A DNA stretch of 64,000 nt from Halorubrum sp. BV1 (GTDB lineage Archaea > Halobacteriota > Halobacteria > Halobacteriales > Haloferacaceae), in assembly GCF_000746205.1 (NCBI RefSeq), contig NZ_KN050825.1, positions 62,001 through 126,000 of the forward strand, read 5' to 3'. This document shows, one piece after another, positions 56,807 through 64,000 of this stretch. The notes under the pieces were generated by a model. That model made no database searches. It had not been told where the DNA came from and worked only from the letters and a program-made list of their open reading frames with translations. Numbering within the stretch: position 1 is the stretch's first letter; each line of letters begins with the position of its first letter. Both the position numbers and the translations under genes were made by a program.

Positions 56807-59101
56807 ATGGCAGTACTCTGGCTGGAGGATGTCGACGCCGACGACGTTGGGACCGTCGGCGGGAAAGCGGCTTCGCTCGGTGAACTCATCGGTGCCGGAC
56901 TCCCGGTACCGCCCGGTTTCACGGTCACGGCGGGGACGTACCGCGCCTTCATCGAGGAAAGCGGGATCGACGACGAGCTGTTCTCGGCCGTCGACGTCGA
57001 CCCCGAAGACTCCGCCGCTCTCCGAGAAGCGGAAGAGACGGCCGAAGAGCTGATCCTCGAAACCCCGCTCCCCGACGAGGTCCGCGACGAGATCCTCGAA
57101 CGGTACCGGTCGATGGGAGGTGACGACGAGGCGTTCGTCGCCGTTCGGTCGTCCGCCACCGCGGAGGACCTTCCCGACTCGTCGTTCGCCGGACAACAAG
57201 AGACGTTCCTCAACGTCCGCGAAGCGGACCTGATCCGCCGGGTCAAGGAGTGCTGGGCATCCCTTTTCACGCAACGAGCGATCTACTACCGGCAGCAGCG
57301 CGGCTTCCCGCACGCCGATGTCGACATCGCCGTCGTCGTCCAGCGGATGGTCGACGCCGACAAATCCGGCGTGATGTTCACCAGCCACCCCTCTACCGGC
57401 GACCCGCAGATCACGATCGAGGCGGCGTGGGGGCTCGGCGAGGCGGTCGTCTCCGGGACCGTCTCCCCCGACAACTACGTGTACGACCGCGGGCGCGGTG
57501 CCGTCGACAAGGTGACGGTCGCCGAGAAGAAAGTCGAGATGGTCAAAGACCCGGAGACGGGCGAGACCGTACAGCTCGACATCGAAGACGACCGTCGCGA
57601 GAGCCGCGTCCTCTCCGACGAGGAGATCGATCGCCTCGTCACCCTCGGCGAGCGCGTCGAGGACCACTACGGAACGCCACAGGACGTCGAGTGGGCGATC
57701 CACGACGACGAGATATTCATGCTCCAGTCGCGCCCGATCACGACGATACAGGAGAGCGACGAGGCCGACGACACGACGGCCGACGCGACGTCTGACGGCG
57801 ACACCGCCGGAGACTCCGAGGCAGACGTGCTCGTCGACGGCCTCGGCGCTAGCCCCGGCGTCGTCTCGGGCGCAGTCCGGATCGTGCACAAGCTCGACCA
57901 CCTCGATCAAGTGCAGGAGGGCGACGTGATGGTCACGGAGATGACGATGCCGGACATGGTTCCGGCGATGAAGCGAGCGGCCGGCATCGTCACGGACGAG
58001 GGGGGAATGACGAGTCACGCGGCTATCATCTCGCGCGAACTCGGCGTGCCGGCGGTGGTCGGCACCGGCAACGGCACGCGGCTGCTCGGAGACGGCCGAG
58101 AGGTCACGCTCGACGGCGACAAGGGAACGATACGCGCCGGCACCGACGACGAGGCCGAACCCGGCGAGGAGTTCGAACCCGTCGAGGCGGCGCGCCCGGA
58201 GACGCCGGTGAAGCCGATGACCGCGACGGAGGTGAAGGTGAACGTCTCGATCCCGGAGGCCGCCGAGCGCGCCGCGGCGACAGGCGCGGACGGCGTCGGT
58301 CTGCTCCGTATCGAACACATGGTGCTCTCGCTCGGGAAGACGCCGGAGCGATACATCGCCGACCACGGCGCTCGGGCGTACCAAGACGAGCTGATCGATG
58401 GCGTCCGGCAGGTGGCGGAGGAGTTCTACCCGCGTCCGGTCCGCGTTCGGACGATTGACGCGCCGACTGACGAGTTCCGCGATCTGGAGGGCGGCGACGG
58501 CGAGCCGAACGAGCACAACCCCATGCTCGGCTGGCGCGGAACCCGCCGGAGCCTCGACAAGCCCGAACCGTTCCGACAGGAACTCGCCGCGTTCGCGCGA
58601 CTCTTGGAGATGGGCTATGACAACCTCGAAGTGATGTTCCCGCTCGTCAACGACGCGGCCGACATCGAGGGGATCAAACGCCACATGCGAGAGTCCGGGA
58701 TCGATCCCGAGACGAACCGGTGGGGCGTGATGATCGAGACGCCGGCGAGCGCGCTACAGATCGAGGACCTCGCCGCCGCCGGGATCGACTTCGCCTCGTT
58801 CGGAACCAACGACCTCACCCAGTACACGCTGGCGGTCGACCGCAACAACGAGCACGTCGCCGGCCGCTTCGACGAGCTTCACCCGGCCGTGTTGACACTC
58901 ATCGGGAACACGATCGAGACGTGTCGAGAGCTCGGCGTCGACACCAGTATCTGCGGACAGGCCGGCTCGAAGTCGGAGATGGTCGACTTCCTCGTCGAGG
59001 AGGGCGTCTCCTCTATCTCGGCGAACATCGACGCGGTTCGCGACGTCCAACACGAAGTGAAGCGGACTGAGCAGCGACTCCTCCTCGACTCGGTTCGCTG
59101 A
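56807..59101 (+). CDS. ppsA: Phosphoenolpyruvate synthase
   Basis: Predicted 764-aa enzyme making PEP from pyruvate and ATP in gluconeogenesis. N-terminal ATP-grasp domain (GTVGGKAASLGELIGAGLPV, VAVRSSATAEDLPDSSFAGQ), mobile phosphohistidine domain with GGMTSHAAIISRELGVPAVV, and C-terminal PEP/pyruvate barrel (EHNPMLGWRGTRR, FGTNDLTQYTLAVDRNN, with active Cys in TSICGQAGSK). ATG at 56807 gives the normal start MAVLWLEDV. Regulation probably acts through the inverted repeat upstream. Confidence 0.96.
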   Translation: MAVLWLEDVDADDVGTVGGKAASLGELIGAGLPVPPGFTVTAGTYRAFIEESGIDDELFSAVDVDPEDSAALREAEETAEELILETPLPDEVRDEILERYRSMGGDDEAFVAVRSSATAEDLPDSSFAGQQETFLNVREADLIRRVKECWASLFTQRAIYYRQQRGFPHADVDIAVVVQRMVDADKSGVMFTSHPSTGDPQITIEAAWGLGEAVVSGTVSPDNYVYDRGRGAVDKVTVAEKKVEMVKDPETGETVQLDIEDDRRESRVLSDEEIDRLVTLGERVEDHYGTPQDVEWAIHDDEIFMLQSRPITTIQESDEADDTTADATSDGDTAGDSEADVLVDGLGASPGVVSGAVRIVHKLDHLDQVQEGDVMVTEMTMPDMVPAMKRAAGIVTDEGGMTSHAAIISRELGVPAVVGTGNGTRLLGDGREVTLDGDKGTIRAGTDDEAEPGEEFEPVEAARPETPVKPMTATEVKVNVSIPEAAERAAATGADGVGLLRIEHMVLSLGKTPERYIADHGARAYQDELIDGVRQVAEEFYPRPVRVRTIDAPTDEFRDLEGGDGEPNEHNPMLGWRGTRRSLDKPEPFRQELAAFARLLEMGYDNLEVMFPLVNDAADIEGIKRHMRESGIDPETNRWGVMIETPASALQIEDLAAAGIDFASFGTNDLTQYTLAVDRNNEHVAGRFDELHPAVLTLIGNTIETCRELGVDTSICGQAGSKSEMVDFLVEEGVSSISANIDAVRDVQHEVKRTEQRLLLDSVR

Positions 59102-59185
59102 TCGGAGCCGGTCGGGTCATGTCGGGAGCGGGTCGGGACGCCGAGAGCGGAACGGATAACACGCTCCGCGACAACGACTCTCCGA

Positions 59186-60253
59186 ATGCAGCAGCCCGAG
59201 CCGCAGTCGTTCGACCGGGTGCTCTCTTCGATGTGTACGGAACCGCATCCGGCGGCACGAGAGGCGGCGGAGCGCTTCCTCGCAACGAACCCGGGCGACC
59301 CGGCCACCTACGAGGCGGTCGCGGCGCTCGAAGAGCGCGCGGTCGAACTGCTGGCGACGCTCGCTGACCACCCCACGCCGACCGACGCCGCGGGATACGT
59401 CACGTCGGGCGGAACGGAGGCGAACGTGCAGGCGGTCCGCTCGGCGCGGAACCGACACGACGCGAGCGACGTGAACGTCGTCGTCCCCGAGAGCGGCCAC
59501 TTCTCGTTTTACAAGGCCGCCGAGTTGCTCGGCGTCGAACTTCGGACCGTTCCCGTGGATGACGACCACCGAACACAGACCGACGCCGTCAACGCGGCGG
59601 TCGACGCGTCGACGGCGCTGGTCGTCGGGGTCGCGGGCAGCACGGAGTACGGCCGCGTCGACCCGATCGCGGCGCTGACAGACATCGCACACGACGCCGG
59701 AGCGCTGATGCACGTCGACGCCGCGTGGGGCGGCTTCGTCCTCCCGTTCACCGACCACGAGTGGTCGTTCGGCGACGCAGCGGTGGACACGCTGACGATC
59801 GACCCGCACAAGTTCGGACAGGCACCCGTCCCGGCCGGCGGGCTCCTCGCGCGCGAGGCGGCGGCGCTGGACGCGCTCGCGGTCGACACGCCCTACCTCG
59901 AGACGCGCTCGCAGGCGACGCTGACGGGCACGCGGAGCGGGGCCGGCGTCGCCGGGGCGGTCGCCGCGATGGAGGCGCTGTGGCCTGACGGTTACAGAGA
60001 CGCCGTCAAGCGGGCCAGCGACAACGCCGGGTGGCTCGCCGCGGCGCTCGGCGACCGCGGGTACGACGTCGTGGAGCCGTCGCTGCCGCTCGTCGCCGCG
60101 GCGCTTCCCGAATCCGAGTTCGACGCCCTGCGCGAGGCCGGCTGGAAGGTGGCGCGGACGGCGAGCGGAGCGCTCCGCGTTGTGTGTATGCCACACGTGA
60201 CCCGCGACGGCCTCCGGGCGTTCGTCGCCGATCTCGACCGGATACGGGACTGA
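59186..60253 (+). CDS. mfnA: Tyrosine/aspartate decarboxylase MfnA
   Basis: Predicted 355-aa PLP decarboxylase of the archaeal MfnA group. PLP-stacking region SGGTEANVQAVRSAR, HVDAAWGGFVLPF, and Schiff-base Lys in TIDPHKFGQAP. In archaea MfnA makes tyramine or, more often outside methanogens, beta-alanine from aspartate for coenzyme A; the latter fits with the pantoate kinase in this window. TATA-like GGATAACA (59154-59161) fits a leaderless ATG at 59186. Confidence 0.9.
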   Translation: MQQPEPQSFDRVLSSMCTEPHPAAREAAERFLATNPGDPATYEAVAALEERAVELLATLADHPTPTDAAGYVTSGGTEANVQAVRSARNRHDASDVNVVVPESGHFSFYKAAELLGVELRTVPVDDDHRTQTDAVNAAVDASTALVVGVAGSTEYGRVDPIAALTDIAHDAGALMHVDAAWGGFVLPFTDHEWSFGDAAVDTLTIDPHKFGQAPVPAGGLLAREAAALDALAVDTPYLETRSQATLTGTRSGAGVAGAVAAMEALWPDGYRDAVKRASDNAGWLAAALGDRGYDVVEPSLPLVAAALPESEFDALREAGWKVARTASGALRVVCMPHVTRDGLRAFVADLDRIRD

Positions 60254-60493
60254 CGACACCGTCGCTCTCGGCGGCCGCGTTTGCGGCGATGGCGAACAGA
60301 CGGCGAGTCAGGTCCCGAGCGGTTCGCCGTGCAACCGTCTCGACCGGCTCGGGGCGAGCGTTACGTCACGGGACCCGATCGGTTCGGCTTCGCATATGAA
60401 CGGTCGCATGCTCGGGGAAGAACGCGGCGGAACCGCCGACGCGGCGGAACCGGGACCGAAACGATCATGCGACGAGCGCGCGACCGTCTGCGT

Positions 60494-61174
60494 ATGCACG
60501 TCGTCGTCAACGCCGCTCAGAGCGTGGACGGAAAACTCGCGGCCCGAAACAGAGAACAGCTCCGCATCTCTGGGACGGCGGATTTCGACCGCGTCGATCG
60601 GGTGCGAGCGGCGGCCGACGCGGTGCTCGTCGGCGTCGGAACCGTCCTCGCCGACGACCCGCACCTCACGCTCGACGAGGAGGACCGTCGAGTCGAGCGC
60701 CTGCGGAACGGCCGGTCGGGACACCCCGCTCGGGTCGTCGTCGACTCGACGGGACGGACCCCGACAGACGCGCGAGTTCTCGACGATGCGGCGACGACGC
60801 ACCTGCTCGTCTCGGAGGGAGCGTCCACGGAACGCCGGGAGGCGCTCGCGGAGGCCGGCGCGGAGGTGATCGTCACCGGGAGCGACGACGGCGATCGCGT
60901 CGATCTGGCGTCGGGAGTGGACGCGCTCGCCGAGCGCGGGATCGGCCGACTCATGGTCGAAGGGGGCGGCGAGGTGATCTACTCGTGTTTTGCGGCCGGG
61001 ATCGTCGACGAACTCCATGTGTACGTCGGGTCGATGGTGGTCGGCGGCCGCGACGCGCCGACGCTCGTCGACGGCGAGGGGTTCGTCGAGGGGTTTCCCA
61101 CCCTGGAACTCGTCGGAACCGAACGGCTCGACGACGGGATCGTGCTCTCTTACGACGTCGACGCGGCCCCCTGA
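60494..61174 (+). CDS. 2,5-diamino-6-ribosylaminopyrimidinone 5'-phosphate reductase (archaeal riboflavin pathway)
   Basis: Predicted 226-aa RibD C-terminal-type reductase, used alone in archaea to reduce the ribose side chain in riboflavin/F420 precursor synthesis. MHVVVNAAQSVDGKLAARN at the start, DAVLVGVGTVLADDPHLT, and RLMVEGGGEVIYSCFAAGIVDE at the end bind NAD(P)H and substrate. ATG 60494 is chosen because the fold begins there; a nearby in-frame ATG about 12 codons upstream is possible. Confidence 0.92.
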   Translation: MHVVVNAAQSVDGKLAARNREQLRISGTADFDRVDRVRAAADAVLVGVGTVLADDPHLTLDEEDRRVERLRNGRSGHPARVVVDSTGRTPTDARVLDDAATTHLLVSEGASTERREALAEAGAEVIVTGSDDGDRVDLASGVDALAERGIGRLMVEGGGEVIYSCFAAGIVDELHVYVGSMVVGGRDAPTLVDGEGFVEGFPTLELVGTERLDDGIVLSYDVDAAP

Positions 61175-61256
61175 CCGCCACCGTGGTGTGTGACGGCTCG
61201 GCACGGATCGGGCGGTACACGGTCCGTGCTACCGGTTTGCACTCGAATCACCGAAG

Positions 61257-61268
61257 TCTTTATATATG
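61257..61268 (+). promoter_or_regulatory. TATA box and leader for the COG1340 protein
   Basis: TCTTTATATATG predicts a transcript starting near 61288, leaving about 120 nt of leader before the ATG at 61408, which is preceded by GGAG. Confidence 0.55.
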
Positions 61269-61407
61269 CCCCGACGGTATTGTTCGGTACCAGAACGCCT
61301 CCGGCGCTGGTGGATCGCACGCTGAAATGAACGGGAGCTCTTGTGAACGGCCCCACACACGACGGCGAGCGGTCGCTATCTCCGGAGCGGTGATGGAGAG
61401 ATAAAAA

Positions 61408-62331
61408 ATGGTAACGAAAGACGAAGTCATCGAACAGTACGATATCGAGGCGATGGACGAGGCGGACAACGTGGACCTTTCTGAAGACGACTTGGAGAAC
61501 GGCTCCAAGGGGCAACTCATCAAACGCGCCGGTCAGCTGCGGGACCGACGCAACGAGCTGAACCAGATGGCCTCCGAGCGCGCCTCCAAGCGCGACGACC
61601 TCAACGCAAAGACCCGCGAGAAGGTCGACGAGGCCCAGGAACACCGCGAGAAGCGCGACGAGCTCAACGAGCAGGTCCAAGAGCACAAGGACAAGCGCAA
61701 CGAGCTCAACGCCGAAGCCAACGAACTGTTCGACGAGGTCGAAGAGCTCAAACAGGACATGGAACTCGGCTCGGGCAAGTCGATCGAGGAGCTCGAATCC
61801 GAGATCGAGGACCTGGAGTTCCGTCAGCAGACAGAGGTCCTCGACGCGGAAGACGAGCGCGAACTCATCGAGAAGATCGACGAGAAACGCGAGAAGCTCG
61901 CCGAGAAGAAAGAGAAGGTCGACGACACGAGCGAGCTCGACGATCTCGTCGAGGAGGCAGAAGAGGTCCGGTCCGAGGCGTCCCAGCACCACCAGAAGGT
62001 GACTGAACTCGCGGACAAGGCCCAGGAGCATCACAACCAGATGATCGAGGCCTACCGCGAGGCCGACGACATCCGCGACGAGGCCGACGAGATGCACGAG
62101 CTGTTCGTGGAGGCACAGGAGGCGGCCGACCAGCACCACGAGGACTTCGTGCGCGTCCAGAAGCGTCTGCGCGAACTCGACAAAGAGGAGGAGCGCGAGC
62201 GCAAGGACGAACGCGCCGAGAAGCGCGAAGAGGAGAAAGAGGAGGCCGAGGAGATCTATCAGAAGTTCAAGGAGGGCGAGACGCTCGACACCGAGGACCT
62301 GATGAAGCTCCAGAAGACCGGCCTGCTGTAG
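61408..62331 (+). CDS. COG1340-type long coiled-coil protein
   Basis: Predicted 307-aa protein, almost entirely charged heptad-repeat coiled coil from about residue 45 to 280 (RDRRNELNQMASERASKR, LNAEANELFDEVEELKQD), with a short conserved end KFKEGETLDTEDLMKLQKTG. Such archaeal coiled-coil proteins are sometimes mislabelled as phosphoserine phosphatase; no phosphatase motif is present. The GGAG before the ATG and a leader of about 120 nt are unusual in this window. A T-run at 62356-62360 follows. Confidence 0.85.
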   Translation: MVTKDEVIEQYDIEAMDEADNVDLSEDDLENGSKGQLIKRAGQLRDRRNELNQMASERASKRDDLNAKTREKVDEAQEHREKRDELNEQVQEHKDKRNELNAEANELFDEVEELKQDMELGSGKSIEELESEIEDLEFRQQTEVLDAEDERELIEKIDEKREKLAEKKEKVDDTSELDDLVEEAEEVRSEASQHHQKVTELADKAQEHHNQMIEAYREADDIRDEADEMHELFVEAQEAADQHHEDFVRVQKRLRELDKEEERERKDERAEKREEEKEEAEEIYQKFKEGETLDTEDLMKLQKTGLL

Positions 62332-62355
62332 GTCGGCCGCGACGCTTCTGCGGTC

Positions 62356-62360
62356 TTTTT
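62356..62360 (+). terminator. T-run after the coiled-coil gene
   Basis: Five T about 25 bp after the stop codon; modest terminator candidate. Confidence 0.3.
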
Positions 62361-62513
62361 GCAGGTGCGGGCGCTTGTTCGGTGAGCGGCCGCGTTCAGA
62401 CGCGTGGAGTCCGCGGTGTCGGTGGAGTGGTCACGGCGTGAGGACCGTCGCAGTCGCCGATCGAGCGATTAGTCAGTGGTGACGAAAGCGGTCGGGAGCC
62501 GGTCACGGCTCTA

Positions 62514-64000
62514 TCAGTCGCTGCGGGTCGTCTCCTCCTCGGCGACGAAGCGGTCGTACGCGGACGTGAACTCCTCGTCTTCTTCGGCTGCGTCCTCCCA
62601 CGCGGTGAGGCCGCGTTCCGCGGCCGTCCCGGCGATGGAGTTGTCGAGTGCGAACGCGACAATCCCGCCGACGGCCATACCCGTCGACCCGATGACGTAG
62701 ACGGTGTTCGCGACGACGTCGGCACCGAGGAGGGGACCGAGCAGAGCGGTTTCTGCCAGTCCCTGTTGGAACGCGCCGGCACCGCCGACGCTCCGCAGGT
62801 ACTCCGGGATGGCCAGTCCCGAGAAGAGCGCGATCCCGATGACGAAGATGTTTCGCGACGAGTCGAGATCGACGTACTTGAGATTCGAGAGCCCGACGCC
62901 GACGATCTGTGCGAACATCGCGATGTAGAGGCCGCCGATGATCGGCCCCGGAATGGTCGCGACGAGTTGACCGAAGTAGCCGACGAAGCCGACGAGGATC
63001 ATGAGCGCGGCACCGATCTGGACGACGTAGCGCGAGGCCACGCCGGTGAGGCCGATGGCACCGATGTTCTCTGAGTACGAGGTCGACCCACCGGTGCCCA
63101 TGAGTCCGGAAAAGACGTTCATGACGCCCTCCATGCCGATACCGTGAGTCATTCGTTCGCTGCTCGGAGCGCCCATGCCGGAGAGGCGAGCGACGGCGTG
63201 GTAATCGCCGATCGACTCGACTATCGAGGCGGCGATGCCGGCGAGCATGCCGATGACGAAGGCGGGCGTGACGCTCGGCATCCCCCACTGGAGCGGGTAG
63301 ATCGGGTGGACCGGGTCGGCCGCGGCGACGCTCGCCAAGTCGACGTACCCGGGCGCGTCCGGTCCGATGACGCCGGAGACGGACAGCGCGGCGGCGAGTA
63401 TCCACGCGACGACGATACCGAGGAGAACCGGGAACAGCTGGAACACCTTCGATTTTGCCCCGAGGTACTGTGAGAACAGGACGATCGCGACCAGCGTGAG
63501 ACCGACGAGCCACCAGTTCTGCGTGGCCGTCGTGATGTCGGGTGAGTTGAAAAGCGACAGACCGATCAGGACGATGACCGGGACGATGACGACCGGGGAG
63601 AGGAACCGCCGTAACCGTCCCACGAGCCCGAGGTATCCGATCGCCACCTCGGCGAACGCGGCGACGATGATTGCGCCTTGGAGCTGGAGCAGCGCCGCCC
63701 GCCACGCGACGATACCTTCCGGGGGATTCGCGGTCACGACGCCGATGACGGCCAGCGCGGGCGCGAGCATCGAGAACGGTGCCCCCTGTACGATCGGGTA
63801 GCGGTTGCCGAGCGTCGTCTGCGCGAGGGTCGCGATGCCGGAGACGACGAAGAACGTACCGACGAAGCGCGGGATGACCGCGTCCGGCATCCCCATCGCG
63901 CCGGCGAGGATGAGGGGGACGGCGATGTTCGCGCCCACCATCGTGAGGTAATGCTGGGCACCCAACAGGAGCGATTTCCCGAGCGGCGGTTTGTCCTCGA
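62514..64000 (-). CDS. NCS2-family purine/uracil permease (5' end outside window)
   Basis: Predicted nucleobase transporter, at least 495 aa, N-terminus beyond 64000. Visible: EDKPPLGKSLLLGAQHYLTM at the truncated edge, QGAPFSMLAPALAVIG in helix 3, SIVESIGDYHAVARLSG (NCS2 signature) and GTGGSTSYSENIGAIGLTG (substrate loop). About 12-14 helices, then an acidic cytoplasmic tail. Transports xanthine, uracil or related bases by H+ or Na+ symport; substrate not resolved. Confidence 0.92.
   Translation of the reverse strand, partial: EDKPPLGKSLLLGAQHYLTMVGANIAVPLILAGAMGMPDAVIPRFVGTFFVVSGIATLAQTTLGNRYPIVQGAPFSMLAPALAVIGVVTANPPEGIVAWRAALLQLQGAIIVAAFAEVAIGYLGLVGRLRRFLSPVVIVPVIVLIGLSLFNSPDITTATQNWWLVGLTLVAIVLFSQYLGAKSKVFQLFPVLLGIVVAWILAAALSVSGVIGPDAPGYVDLASVAAADPVHPIYPLQWGMPSVTPAFVIGMLAGIAASIVESIGDYHAVARLSGMGAPSSERMTHGIGMEGVMNVFSGLMGTGGSTSYSENIGAIGLTGVASRYVVQIGAALMILVGFVGYFGQLVATIPGPIIGGLYIAMFAQIVGVGLSNLKYVDLDSSRNIFVIGIALFSGLAIPEYLRSVGGAGAFQQGLAETALLGPLLGADVVANTVYVIGSTGMAVGGIVAFALDNSIAGTAAERGLTAWEDAAEEDEEFTSAYDRFVAEEETTRSD

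Noticed and set aside
60396..60493. Small gene before the riboflavin-pathway reductase
   Set aside because: No promoter with suitable spacing, and the frame runs out of phase into the reductase gene.

Overview
This window is chromosomal DNA from a halophilic archaeon (class Halobacteria). A Haloferacales/Halorubrum-type organism is plausible, but that placement is inference. The support is high G+C, acidic Asp/Glu-rich proteins, Tat-type lipoproteins, and haloarchaeal marker genes (cdrL/cdrS-ftsZ2, ncsA, salactin-type actin, SRP54 with its conserved neighbour, pantoate kinase). Many genes also have a TATA-like box about 26-28 nt before the start codon, the geometry of leaderless mRNAs. Coding density is high. 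No insertion sequence, CRISPR array, rRNA or prophage was seen; one tRNA (Gln, UUG) is present.

Layout. 1-2459: smc (its 3' end lies outside the window) and a small coiled-coil gene. 2784-4974: cell-division regulation module cdrL, cdrS, ftsZ2, with repeated GTCTNAC half-sites before cdrL and cdrS. 5062-13238: an accessory-looking cluster with a zinc-less MDR dehydrogenase, CDP-alcohol phosphatidyltransferase, a Gfo/Idh-aldo/keto reductase fusion, a sulfatase-fold protein, a Cys-free pterin synthase homologue, a GT4 glycosyltransferase and a methyltransferase. 13311-18980: ncsA (tRNA thiolation), a response regulator with PAS domain, an alpha/beta hydrolase, the meaB/B12-binding mutase subunit pair, and a double VOC protein. 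19039-23687: the phosphate transporter pstSCAB. 24266-26473: a membrane Hdr-like Fe-S oxidoreductase. 26564-28695: a biotin ECF transporter (bioY, ATPase, EcfT) with a palindromic operator candidate. 28826-31883: a conserved haloarchaeal protein, srp54 and pantoate kinase.

32636-34185 holds an archaellum ArlD/E-domain protein translationally coupled to an actin homologue. 34278-40331: tRNA-Gln with a partial duplicate of its 3' end, a DUF5658-like membrane protein, a coiled-coil zinc protein, a KaiC-like DUF7504-type protein, a DUF5305-type membrane protein and a stand-alone partial AMP-binding domain. 40336-42249: an orphan peptide-type substrate-binding lipoprotein. 42898-49233: a six-gene lysine (succinyl-DAP) operon dapA-dapB-dapD-lysA-dapF-dapE behind a leader of about 220 nt with a 16-bp palindrome and a GC hairpin. 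49567-56398: HAD, HD, PUA, rhomboid, endonuclease V, MinD-like and partner genes, including a gene with no normal start codon at its apparent 5' end. 56807-64000: ppsA, mfnA, the archaeal riboflavin reductase, a COG1340 coiled-coil protein, and a purine/uracil permease whose 5' end is outside the window.

The best leads are the GTCTNAC operator family shared by cdrL and cdrS-ftsZ2, the ArlD/E-actin pair, and the pterin/glycosyltransferase cluster. All calls rest on reading the sequence and on family knowledge; no database search was run.
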